Positions 26,663-34,633 of a DNA stretch of 64,000 nucleotides are shown here, piece by piece. Within the stretch, counting starts at the first letter, position 1, and each line of letters starts with the position of its first letter. The DNA lies in assembly GCA_040275305.1 (NCBI GenBank), contig JBEOJY010000053.1, forward strand, positions 1 to 64,000, in the 5' to 3' direction. Both the position numbers and the translations under genes were made by a program. Origin of the DNA: JBEOJY01 sp040275305 (GTDB lineage Bacteria; Pseudomonadota; Alphaproteobacteria; UBA9219). The notes under the pieces are model-generated. The model saw only the letters and a list, made by a program, of their open reading frames with translations. It was not told where the DNA came from and did no database searches.

Positions 26663-27454
26663 CGCTTCGACATCTTGCGCCGCGTCGCAGGCGGGGGAGC
26701 GGGTCAGAATAGGCGTTTGGGCGCGGATGGCGTCCGGGACTTTGGCGTCGCGGCGGACGATTCCGGCGAGCGGCGGCTGATAGCGCAAGAAGTGCTCGCA
26801 GGTTCTGCGGATTGTTTCGTAGGTGCGTTGGCCATCTTGTCGAGATGATGCCATGTTGACCACGATGCGCAAGTCGGCCAAGGGATTGGAGGCTCGTGTT
26901 AGCTTGATGAAGGCGTAGGCGTCCATGAGCGAGGTTGGTTCGTCGGTGAGCACGACGCAGGTGCGGGCTGCGGGGCCTGCAAGTTGGCGTACTGGGCGAT
27001 CAATGCCAGCGCCAAGGTCAACGAAGACGAGGTCGTAATTTTTTGCTGTTTCGATCAGTTCCGAGCGCACTGCGGTTAGCCGCGTTTCGGTCATGTTCGC
27101 GAGCGCGCCGGAGCCTGAGCGTCCGGCGACAATATCGAAGCCGCCATCTTGGAACTTATGGATGACGTTTGGCAAGCTGCTCGATCCGTCCACGACGTTG
27201 CCGAGGTCGAGTTCCGGCATCAATCCGAGCTGGATATCGACGTTGGCGAGGCCTAAATCGCCGTCGAAAAGGAGGACGCGCTTGCCACTTTTTGCGAGGG
27301 CGTGGCAGAGCGTGATCGAAAGCCAAGTCTTACCGACGCCGCCTTTACCGCTCGCGATGGCGACCATGTTCGGGCACTGCAGGGCCTGAACGGGCGTGTG
27401 CGATGCGTAGGCTCGCAAAGTTGGGGCGATGTTCAAGGGGATTGGATCTGGCAT
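26642..27454 (-). CDS. flhG: Flagellar number regulator FlhG (MinD/ParA-like ATPase)
   Basis: FlhG (FleN/YlxH) restricts flagellar number by acting with FlhF at the cell pole. The 270-residue protein shows a deviant Walker A ASGKGGVGKTWLS around residue 35, LLFDGDLGLANVDIQLGL, and the switch region VFVDLGAGID. An N-terminal PIPLNIAPTLRAYAS segment precedes the ATPase core; a DQAxxLR motif as in some FlhG proteins is not seen. It starts 15 bases after the flhF stop. The final residues LVAGMI and the TAA stop are read from the terminal inverted repeat of the R2 element, so the original C-terminus has probably been replaced. Confidence 0.93.
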   Translation of the reverse strand: MPDPIPLNIAPTLRAYASHTPVQALQCPNMVAIASGKGGVGKTWLSITLCHALAKSGKRVLLFDGDLGLANVDIQLGLMPELDLGNVVDGSSSLPNVIHKFQDGGFDIVAGRSGSGALANMTETRLTAVRSELIETAKNYDLVFVDLGAGIDRPVRQLAGPAARTCVVLTDEPTSLMDAYAFIKLTRASNPLADLRIVVNMASSRQDGQRTYETIRRTCEHFLRYQPPLAGIVRRDAKVPDAIRAQTPILTRSPACDAAQDVEALVAGMI

Positions 27455-27469
27455 GGTGGGGACTCTGCT

Positions 27470-28540
27470 TTAGCGGGACATGAAGGTGGCGGCTTTGCGT
27501 AGAGGTTCGTTGGCGGAGGGTTGGAATTCTGTGGATTCTATGTGGCTTGACAAGATCATGCGCGCGAGGACGACCGGGTTTACGGGTTGCGGAGGTTCGG
27601 TGACTTTGTTTGAAGCGCTGTAGCCTGCGAGCGGGAGCTGGGATTCCGAGGCAATGCGCAGAAGACTGCCGATTCGTCGCGCGAGATCGAGCCGTGTCAA
27701 CAGCAGTCCTCGTACGCCAATGGCACGATATTCTTCCGCCATATCGAGAGCATCGCAGGGTTCCAATCCGGCGGGAAGAGTCAGAAGCGCTTCTCCGTTC
27801 GCGGCGGCGATCAGATCTCTGGTTTGTTCGCGTTCACGCGGGTCGAAGATGTTGCGTCCGGGGGTGTCGATATAGATCGTTTCGTTGCGGCGCATGGCGA
27901 TGGCATCAAAGAGGGTGTGCGAATCTTCGACTTCGATCAGGCTTAATTTCAGCAGGCGCGTAAAGGCGGCCAGTTGTTCGATTCCTCCCGCGCGTTCGAC
28001 ATCGGCGGTCATGACGCAGACTTTGCGGTTGCTCATGGCGGCTTGCGTCGCGAGCTTCGCGATGGCGAGCGTTTTGCCAGCTCCGGGAGGGCCGACGAGA
28101 ATTAGGGGGCGCGAAGGCTGGCTTTGTCGCTGTGTGTTCAGCGCCATCGGGGCATAGCTGAAATGAGCGTCGCAGGCCGCGCCGAGGGTAACCAGCGGAT
28201 CTTCGCTCGCGAATTGGGTCGATGATACCATGAGGCTTTCGGCCAGATGGGGGGGGACATTATGCCGTGTGAGCGCTTCGGCGATGCGCTCCAGCGTTTG
28301 AGAGCCTTCGGATGTGAGACTGGAGCTAGACTGAGGCGCAGCGCTGGGATTATGGCGATTGGCGGGCGGCGGCATTTTGCCGACCGACATCATTTGCAGC
28401 TCATCGATTGCGGCGGTGACGCGCACGCCTCCGTTTTCATCGTCGCGCGTCGCCACGATAATCGCGTCTTCGCCCAGAGCCTCGCGCACGAGTCTCATGG
28501 CTTCTGAATGCGTTGCGCCGTGGAACGATTTAAGTCGCAT
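27470..28540 (-). CDS. flhF: Flagellar biosynthesis GTPase FlhF
   Basis: FlhF is an SRP-family GTPase that marks the pole for flagellar assembly. The 356-residue product has the family N-terminus MRLKSFHG with GEDAIIVATRDDENGGVRVTA, then the NG domain: G1 LVGPPGAGKTLAIAKLA, the DVERAGGIEQLAAF region, G3 IYIDTPGRN and G4-like LLTRLDLARRIGSLL. It is the first gene of flhF-flhG-fliK on the minus strand. flhA, often upstream, is not present; upstream is a 199-base gap and then gap on the same strand. Confidence 0.95.
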   Translation of the reverse strand: MRLKSFHGATHSEAMRLVREALGEDAIIVATRDDENGGVRVTAAIDELQMMSVGKMPPPANRHNPSAAPQSSSSLTSEGSQTLERIAEALTRHNVPPHLAESLMVSSTQFASEDPLVTLGAACDAHFSYAPMALNTQRQSQPSRPLILVGPPGAGKTLAIAKLATQAAMSNRKVCVMTADVERAGGIEQLAAFTRLLKLSLIEVEDSHTLFDAIAMRRNETIYIDTPGRNIFDPREREQTRDLIAAANGEALLTLPAGLEPCDALDMAEEYRAIGVRGLLLTRLDLARRIGSLLRIASESQLPLAGYSASNKVTEPPQPVNPVVLARMILSSHIESTEFQPSANEPLRKAATFMSR

Positions 28541-28620
28541 GGATGGTGGTAACGATGAGGGTAGAGTCAGGTGGCTGAGTGTCTATATGTTGGGAATCTT
28601 TTTGCCGTAGGCGCGACGCG

Positions 28621-28647
28621 ATTCCCTCCCCGCAAGGGGGAGGGAAT
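28621..28647. repeat. GC-rich hairpin in the gap/flhF spacer
   Basis: ATTCCCTCCCC and GGGGAGGGAAT form a perfect 11-base stem around a short loop. No run of T follows on either strand, so a classic intrinsic terminator is not supported. Similar hairpins occur at 29783 and 33623. The rest of the 199-base spacer between flhF and gap shows nothing I can name. Confidence 0.65.
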
Positions 28648-28739
28648 TAGGTCAGGCTTTCTTTGGAAGTATCTCCAACTGTTCAAGTGTGATGAGTATA
28701 CCTTATGTCCATTCCTGTTCGCTATGCAAATCGCGCGGC

Positions 28740-29747
28740 TTACTTCGCCTGCATCATCGCGACGGCTGTGTCGCTCATGCGGTTCGAGAAACCCCATTCG
28801 TTGTCGTACCACGTCATGATTCGGACGAAGTTGCCTTCGATGACTTTGGTTTCTTTTAGCGCGAAGATCGACGAATGCGGATCGTGGTTGAAGTCGCTGG
28901 AGACGAGCGGCAAGTCGTAGCAATCGAGAATGCCTTTCAGTTCTCCGGCGCTTGCGGCGCGGATGGCGCTGTTGATCTCGTCCACGGTGGTGGGGCGCTT
29001 GGCGACGAATTTGAAGTCCACGACCGAGACATTGGGGGTCGGCACGCGGATGGAGGTTCCGTCGAGCTTGCCTTTGAGCGAGGGGAGCACTTTGCCGATG
29101 GCTTTGGCGGCTCCGGTCGAGGTCGGGATCATGCTCAGCGCGGCGGCGCGGGCGCGGTGAAGATCGCTGTGCGCCGTGTCGACCATGCGTTGGTCGCCGG
29201 TGTAGGAATGGATCGTGGTCATGAAGCCATGCGAGATTCCGATGGCGCGATCGAGCACGAACACGACAGGGGCGAGGCAGTTTGTCGTGCAGGAGGCGTT
29301 CGAGACGATTTGGTGGCTGGCTTTTAGGTCCTTATGATTGACGCCATAGACCACGGTGATGTCTTCGTCGGTCGCGGGGGCGGAAATCAGGACTTTCTTC
29401 GCTCCGGCTTGCAGGTGCTTGGCGGCGTCGTCGCGCTTGGTGAAGCGGCCTGAGCATTCAAAAGCCACATCGACGTTCAGTTCTCCCCAGCCGAGCTTGG
29501 TCGGGTCGGCGATTTGCAGTCCTTTGACGCGCTTGCCGTTGACGATCAGGTCGTCGCCTTCCGCTTTGACTTCGCCGTTAAAGCGTCCATGGACAGAGTC
29601 GAAAGCCAGCAAATGCGCGTTGGTCGCGGCTGGCGCGAGGTCGTTGATGGCGACGACTTCGATATCCGAGCGGTTCGATTCTTGTATGGCGCGGAATACG
29701 AGGCGGCCAATGCGGCCAAAACCGTTAATGGCGACGCGAATGGGCAT
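28740..29747 (-). CDS. gap: Glyceraldehyde-3-phosphate dehydrogenase
   Basis: The enzyme oxidises glyceraldehyde 3-phosphate to 1,3-bisphosphoglycerate, or runs in reverse in gluconeogenesis or the Calvin cycle. The 335-residue product has the Rossmann motif AINGFGRIGRLVFRA, the catalytic Cys in SNASCTTNCLAP (about residue 153), the HSYTGDQRMVD loop and the ending WYDNEWGFSNRM. In many alphaproteobacteria gap follows tkt and precedes pgk. Here tkt is on the same strand 1.7 kb upstream, but an opposite-strand hydrolase gene lies between them, and pgk is absent; flhF follows downstream. Confidence 0.98.
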   Translation of the reverse strand: MPIRVAINGFGRIGRLVFRAIQESNRSDIEVVAINDLAPAATNAHLLAFDSVHGRFNGEVKAEGDDLIVNGKRVKGLQIADPTKLGWGELNVDVAFECSGRFTKRDDAAKHLQAGAKKVLISAPATDEDITVVYGVNHKDLKASHQIVSNASCTTNCLAPVVFVLDRAIGISHGFMTTIHSYTGDQRMVDTAHSDLHRARAAALSMIPTSTGAAKAIGKVLPSLKGKLDGTSIRVPTPNVSVVDFKFVAKRPTTVDEINSAIRAASAGELKGILDCYDLPLVSSDFNHDPHSSIFALKETKVIEGNFVRIMTWYDNEWGFSNRMSDTAVAMMQAK

Positions 29748-29782
29748 GGTGAAGTCCTTTGTGTTGAAGTTGGGCAGTTACA

Positions 29783-29825
29783 AATTCCCCTCCAAAGGAG
29801 GGGAATTAACCGCCTCGCGAGGCGG
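29783..29825. repeat. Two adjacent GC-rich hairpins upstream of gap
   Basis: AATTCCCCTCC / GGAGGGGAATT (11-base stem, 3-base loop) is followed two bases later by the palindrome CCGCCTCGCGAGGCGG. They lie 36-78 bases upstream of the gap start codon in the divergent gap/hydrolase spacer (29748-30038). The position would allow a role in the gap leader, but similar hairpins are scattered in the window. Confidence 0.6.
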
Positions 29826-30038
29826 AAAACCTGTCGCCTTTTATAATTCTCTTGTTAACTTTGCAATAACCATAAGTTATGCCGAGGAGGCGATGGCGGT
29901 AAATCAAGGGGTTATGCGGCTGTTTGGATAGCTTTCCGAATGTAGAAATCATTATTAAATTTGGAAATATCAAGGATTTAAGCTAAGATTAAGCAAAGCT
30001 GGATAGGATGTAGAGAAGTTGTTTCGGAGGGATTTTAT

Positions 30039-31430
30039 ATGGCCACCAATAACGATAAGCGCGACCAAGACAAAGAAAAAGAACAGGCTTTGCAAGCTCG
30101 TCAGGCGCAGATTAACTCGGAGAACGAGAGAGTTGCGCGCGAGAGCGAAGCGAGCAGACAGGCGGCAGCGGCGGCAGCCGCGCCCATGATGACGATGGCG
30201 ATGATGCAGGTGTTGGATGTGCCTGAACTGCCGCGTGGCTATGATGAGACGGGCGGGCCGACAAAAGCAAAGAAATTTATCGATCCAAAATCTGGCGAAA
30301 TTAGACCGAGCGTTGAAGTCCAACATGAATCCGGAAAGGGCGGGGCTAAGTGGGAAGGGAAATCGTTTGGCCCGTTGAGCGAGAATAGAAAGCAGCGCAT
30401 TTTTCAATTGATGAATATTGCAAAAGAAACTTATCCGAATAGTCCTGTCATGCAAAGAATTAGCATTGCTCAAGCCATTAATGAGAGTGGGTGGGATGTC
30501 AATAGTGGGTTGGCTAGACAAAATAATCTGTTTGGAATTAAGGGCAAGGGAACTGCTGGATCGGTTAATATGGGGACTTTTGAGGAAGTTCACGGCAAGA
30601 ATGTACATATCAAAGCTGGATTCGCTGCGAATGAAACAGTTGAAGATTCATTCGCTCAGCACCGTCATTTGATGAGGCGGGACAGGTATGCTCGTGTTAG
30701 GACTGCCGGGGATTTCAATTCTGCAGCGCATGGACTTGTTAGTGCCGGATATGCAACTGACTCTTCCTATGCGGAAAAATTGATGAAGATAGATCAGAAG
30801 TTAGGTCCATATTGGGCGCAAATGGATAATGGCATGAGCAACGTTGCTCAGCAGCAGGACATACCAAAGCCTGCAGGGCGCGAGTTACCAAACGCACCGC
30901 AACACACTAACCTTGCTTCGCTGAAAAACCTTCCTGTCGCAAATGATGGCGTTCACCTTGATCATCTGGATCCGCGATTTGCTGAAAGATTGGGTTTGGT
31001 TATGGATGATCTTAAGCAACAGGGCTATGACGCTGTGATTGGAAGCGGTGAGCGAACAGTTGCCGAGCAGGCAGATAAAGTTCGGCAGGGCTATTCGCAT
31101 ACAATGAAAAGTAATCACCTACATCGAGATGGTAATGATGTTACGGCGGTTGATATCACTCAGCGAGGGAAACCTTGGGGAGGGTCAGAAGCGTTTCAGC
31201 AAGCTTTAGGTAAAGCGGCAAAGTCGCATGGGCTTGAATGGGGTGGCGATTGGGACGCAACTTTCGCAGGTCCCGGTGGCAAAAAAGTTAAGGATGTCGC
31301 CCATGTTCAGTTGCCGAAATCTAACCAATTGGCGACTGAACAGCAAAGACTTCAGAAGGATGTGGCTTCCAAGCAGCAAGTAGTGGAGAACAAGCAAGTA
31401 AAGCCTCCAATTTCTGCGCCATCCGTTTAG
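30039..31430 (+). CDS. Two-domain peptidoglycan hydrolase: glucosaminidase plus M15-type peptidase
   Basis: The 463-residue protein has no signal peptide. A charged, Ala-rich N-terminus (residues 1-110) precedes a FlgJ/endo-beta-N-acetylglucosaminidase-like domain (about 125-265: SPVMQRISIAQAINESGWD with the catalytic Glu, NNLFGIKGKG, SFAQHRHLM) and a zinc peptidase domain of the VanY / L-alanyl-D-glutamate peptidase kind (about 305-425: SNHLHRDGNDVTAVDI, LEWGGDWD and DVAHVQL giving the His/Asp/His ligands). One arm cuts glycan, the other peptide stems. It is transcribed opposite to its neighbours, inside what is often a tkt-gap operon, and looks lower in GC than them. Candidates are a phage-type endolysin, a secreted antibacterial effector or a wall-remodelling enzyme; the sequence does not decide. 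Confidence 0.85.
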   Translation: MATNNDKRDQDKEKEQALQARQAQINSENERVARESEASRQAAAAAAAPMMTMAMMQVLDVPELPRGYDETGGPTKAKKFIDPKSGEIRPSVEVQHESGKGGAKWEGKSFGPLSENRKQRIFQLMNIAKETYPNSPVMQRISIAQAINESGWDVNSGLARQNNLFGIKGKGTAGSVNMGTFEEVHGKNVHIKAGFAANETVEDSFAQHRHLMRRDRYARVRTAGDFNSAAHGLVSAGYATDSSYAEKLMKIDQKLGPYWAQMDNGMSNVAQQQDIPKPAGRELPNAPQHTNLASLKNLPVANDGVHLDHLDPRFAERLGLVMDDLKQQGYDAVIGSGERTVAEQADKVRQGYSHTMKSNHLHRDGNDVTAVDITQRGKPWGGSEAFQQALGKAAKSHGLEWGGDWDATFAGPGGKKVKDVAHVQLPKSNQLATEQQRLQKDVASKQQVVENKQVKPPISAPSV

Positions 31431-31488
31431 GAGTCGAGGCTCTTGGGTATAAGTGCGATCCAGTTTAGCAGACAGTGACTAGTGTACC

Positions 31489-33537
31489 CTAGCCTTTCCT
31501 CATTCCCTTTGCCGCTTCCATCACCGCTTCGACCGTGATGCCGAAATGCGCGTAGAGCGTTTCGGCGGGGGCGGAGGCGCCGAAGCTGTTCATGCCGATG
31601 AAGCTGTCTTTGGGGCCTTTCAGATAGATATCCCAGCCGTGGCGGACTCCGGCCTCGATGGCGATGCGCGGCGCTGTGCCTAGCACTGAGTTGCGGTAGG
31701 CTTCGTCCTGTTCTTCGAAGAGTTCCCAACATGGCATGGAGACCACGGCGGCGGCGATGCCTTCTTTCGCGAGATTTTCTTGCGCCTCCAGCGCCAGACT
31801 TACTTCCGAGCCGGTCGCGAGCAGAGTTACGTCACGGGCGGGATTGTCCTTGAGCGCTTCGGCGAGCACGTAGGCTCCGCAAGCCGAGAGGTTTTCGGGA
31901 CAGGCTTTGCCGTCGCGGCTGCGGACGGTCGGGAGGTTTTGGCGCGAGAGCGCCAGCAGGCTGGGGCGGTCTTTGGTCGTGAGGGCGAGTTCCCAGCATT
32001 CGGCGGTTTCGACGCCGTCGCAGGGGCGCATGACCAGCAGGTTCGGGATGGCGCGGAGCGCGGCGAGATGCTCGACCGGCTGATGCGTGGGGCCGTCTTC
32101 GCCGAGGCCGATGCTGTCATGCGTCATGACGAAGATGACGCGCTGGCGCATGAGCGCGGCGAGGCGGATCGACGGGCGGCAATAGTCAGCGAATTGCAGG
32201 AATGTGCCGCCGTAGGGGATGAGGCCGCCATGCAGCGCCATGCCGTTCATCGCGGCGGCCATGGCGTGCTCGCGCACGCCGAAATGGATATAGCGTCCGC
32301 TATAGTCGGGAGGCTTGAGCGCGGCCGCGAAGGCCTTGGTTTGCGTATTGTTCGAGGGGGTGAGGTCGGCGGAGCCGCCGATCAATTCCGGTAGGACTGG
32401 CAGTAGCGCGTCCAGCACAGTGCCTGACGATTGGCGAGTCGCGTGTTTTGGTTTTTCGGCGGCAATCTTTTGTTTCAGCGATTGCAGCGCTTCGATGGTT
32501 TTTGCGGGGATGTCGCCTTGGACCGCGCTGTCGAAGGCTTCGCGTAGGGGGTGCGCGCGGCGGCGTTGTTCCCAGTCGTGACAATCCTTGGCGTGGCGTT
32601 GTCCGGCTTGTTTCCATGCGTCGGCCACATGCGGGGGGATTTCAAAGGGCGGGTATGGCCAGCCTAGCTTTTGCCGTGTGGCGGCGATTTCGTCCTTACC
32701 TAGCGGGGAGCCGTGGCAGCCGCTGGTGTTCTGTTTGTTTGGCGCGCCGAAGCCGATGATCGTTTTACAAGCGATGAGCGAGGGCTTGTCGTGGGCGCGT
32801 AGCGCTTCTTGCGTCGCGTTGGCGATGGCAAAGGGATCGTGGCCGTCGATGGCTTGCACGTGCCAGCCATAGGCGCGGAATCTGGCCTGAACGTCTTCCG
32901 TGAAGGCGATGCTGGTGGGGCCGTCGATGGTGATGCCGTTGTCGTCATAGAATACGATCAGGCGGCCAAGCTTCAGGTGTCCGGCGAGCGAGGCGGCCTC
33001 GTGGCTGATGCCTTCCATTAGGTCGCCATCGGAGGCGATGACGAACGTGTTGTGATCGACCAGTTCGTCGGAGAATCTTGCGTTGAGGATGCGTTCGGCC
33101 AGCGCGAAGCCTACGGCGTTCGCGATGCCTTGTCCGAGCGGACCGGTGGTGGTTTCAATGCCAAGCGCGGGATCGCGTTCGGGGTGGCCGGGCGTGAGGC
33201 TTTCAAGTTGGCGGAATCTCTTGAGTTCTTCGATGGGCATACCGCGATAGCCGCTTAGGTGCAGCAGGGCGTAGAGCAGCATCGAGCCGTGGCCAGCGGA
33301 TAGGATAAAGCGGTCGCGATCGGGCCATGCGGGATAGTCGGGCGAGAATTTCAGGAATTTCGTCCAGAGGACAGTGGCGACGTCGGCCATCCCCATCGGC
33401 ATGCCGGGGTGACCTGATTTCGCTTGCTCCACGGCGTCAAGCGCTAGAAAACGCAGGGCGTTGGCCATTTCCTGCAGCAGATTGGGCTGTGAAGCTTCAG
33501 AGGGGGCTTGCTTTGCCTGAGGGGAGGATGGGGACAT
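31489..33537 (-). CDS. tkt: Transketolase
   Basis: Transketolase moves two-carbon units between sugar phosphates in the pentose phosphate and Calvin pathways, using thiamine diphosphate. The 682-residue product shows AVEQAKSGHPGMPMGMADVA, LSAGHGSMLLYALLHLSGY, TGPLGQGIANAVGFALAE, the ThDP/Mg motif ASDGDLMEGISHEAASLAGH, and the pyrimidine domain with FVMTHDSIGLGEDGPTHQPV. An N-terminal extension of about 20 Ser/Gln-rich residues precedes the conserved start. TAGGA lies upstream of the ATG. The 3' end faces the hydrolase gene across 58 bases. Confidence 0.98.
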   Translation of the reverse strand: MSPSSPQAKQAPSEASQPNLLQEMANALRFLALDAVEQAKSGHPGMPMGMADVATVLWTKFLKFSPDYPAWPDRDRFILSAGHGSMLLYALLHLSGYRGMPIEELKRFRQLESLTPGHPERDPALGIETTTGPLGQGIANAVGFALAERILNARFSDELVDHNTFVIASDGDLMEGISHEAASLAGHLKLGRLIVFYDDNGITIDGPTSIAFTEDVQARFRAYGWHVQAIDGHDPFAIANATQEALRAHDKPSLIACKTIIGFGAPNKQNTSGCHGSPLGKDEIAATRQKLGWPYPPFEIPPHVADAWKQAGQRHAKDCHDWEQRRRAHPLREAFDSAVQGDIPAKTIEALQSLKQKIAAEKPKHATRQSSGTVLDALLPVLPELIGGSADLTPSNNTQTKAFAAALKPPDYSGRYIHFGVREHAMAAAMNGMALHGGLIPYGGTFLQFADYCRPSIRLAALMRQRVIFVMTHDSIGLGEDGPTHQPVEHLAALRAIPNLLVMRPCDGVETAECWELALTTKDRPSLLALSRQNLPTVRSRDGKACPENLSACGAYVLAEALKDNPARDVTLLATGSEVSLALEAQENLAKEGIAAAVVSMPCWELFEEQDEAYRNSVLGTAPRIAIEAGVRHGWDIYLKGPKDSFIGMNSFGASAPAETLYAHFGITVEAVMEAAKGMRKG

Positions 33538-33622
33538 AGTTTTTCCTAAATCAACGTTTTCGTGTTGTATACCCAGCGCGTTTCAAGAGTTGGCGAGTTA
33601 TTTCCAAAAGACAGGCGCAACT

Positions 33623-33648
33623 CCCGCTCCCCCGCGAGGGGGAGCGGG
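33623..33648. repeat. GC-rich hairpin upstream of tkt
   Basis: CCCGCTCCCCC and GGGGGAGCGGG form a perfect 11-base stem with loop GCGA. A second C/G-rich inverted stretch (CCCTCACCCC against GGGGGTGAGGG) lies alongside at about 33648-33700. Both are in the 253-base tkt / kinase spacer, which holds no gene. No T-run follows. Confidence 0.65.
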
Positions 33649-33790
33649 TGGGGGTGAGGGGGCGAGCCTATAGCTTGAATCCAGACTCCACCCTCACCCC
33701 AAACCCCTCTCCCTCCTGTGGAGGGCGAGGGGCTTTGCGCCGCGCTCGCTGAATGTTATCCCAACTCTTCACGCGCGACGGGATATCCGT

Positions 33791-34573
33791 TTATTGCGTG
33801 TTGTTCAAGACCGTTCCTACTATTGTGGCGTCTCCTAGCACGTCGAGGCTGCGTTTCAGCGCCTCCTTTTGCGTGAATCCGTTGTGCGTCACCAACAAGA
33901 TTCCGTCGATGTTGGGGGCGAAGGCGATCACATCGTCTTGCCGGAGGACGGGCGGCATATCATAAATGACCAGACGGTCCGGGTAGCGGTTTTTTAGCTC
34001 TTGGGCGAGCGCTGTCATTTTTGGCGATCCCAGCAGTTCAGAAGAATGCTCGACGCGCGTTCCGCCCGGGAGGGTATTGAGCCGATGGAATGGCGGGCGA
34101 ATTAGACATTCCTTAATAGGGACATCGTTGATCAGATAGTCGCTTAGTCCCGCGCGGGGTGTGAGGCCGAGATATTCGTGCAGGTTGGGCTTGCGCAGAT
34201 CGAGATCCACGAGGAGGACGGTTTGTTTTAAATCCATCGCTATGCTTATGGCCAGATTGACCGCGATGGTGGTTTTGCCGTCGCCATAATCCGGGCTTGT
34301 GATGGCCAGCGTTCTTAGTCCTGCTTTGTGCATGTTTTGCAAAATTTGCGTACGCAGAATGCGGAAAGCATCGGCCTCCTCGCTTCTGGGGCGATGCGCC
34401 AGAATGCGGTGGTTCTCAAAATGCTTTTCGTCGAGCGTCGCCAGCTCAGATGGCGTTAGCGGCAACGAATTTTGGCCGCTTTGACCCGCTACGGATTTTC
34501 CTAGACCCATGCGATATCCGCTCGCGTCGAGTTGTTGCTGTGGCAACATGTCTTGTTCGGTTGGCGCGCTCAT
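33791..34573 (-). CDS. Exopolysaccharide tyrosine-kinase-type ATPase (CpsD/CapB family)
   Basis: Such cytoplasmic ATPases pair with a Wzc-type membrane protein to control polysaccharide polymerisation and export. The 260-residue product has Walker A ITSPDYGDGKTTIAVNLA, Walker A' LLVDLDLRKPNLHEYLG and Walker B LVIYDMPPVL, and lies directly downstream of the chain-length gene, as in split BY-kinases. It ends at VGTVLNNTQ and lacks the C-terminal tyrosine cluster that is autophosphorylated in classic BY-kinases, as in exosortase-locus homologues. The N-terminal 60 residues (RILAHRPRSEEADAFRILRT) match the family linker. It is the last gene of the four-gene export operon. Confidence 0.9.
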   Translation of the reverse strand: MSAPTEQDMLPQQQLDASGYRMGLGKSVAGQSGQNSLPLTPSELATLDEKHFENHRILAHRPRSEEADAFRILRTQILQNMHKAGLRTLAITSPDYGDGKTTIAVNLAISIAMDLKQTVLLVDLDLRKPNLHEYLGLTPRAGLSDYLINDVPIKECLIRPPFHRLNTLPGGTRVEHSSELLGSPKMTALAQELKNRYPDRLVIYDMPPVLRQDDVIAFAPNIDGILLVTHNGFTQKEALKRSLDVLGDATIVGTVLNNTQ

Positions 34574-34633
34574 TTTTTTCTCTATGGTTTGGGTTTTTCT
34601 GTAACCGTTTTACCGTCTTGCGATATTTCTGGC

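Noticed and set aside
30039..31430. A prophage around the peptidoglycan hydrolase.
   Set aside because: No holin, capsid, terminase or integrase frames surround it; the flanking genes are tkt and gap.
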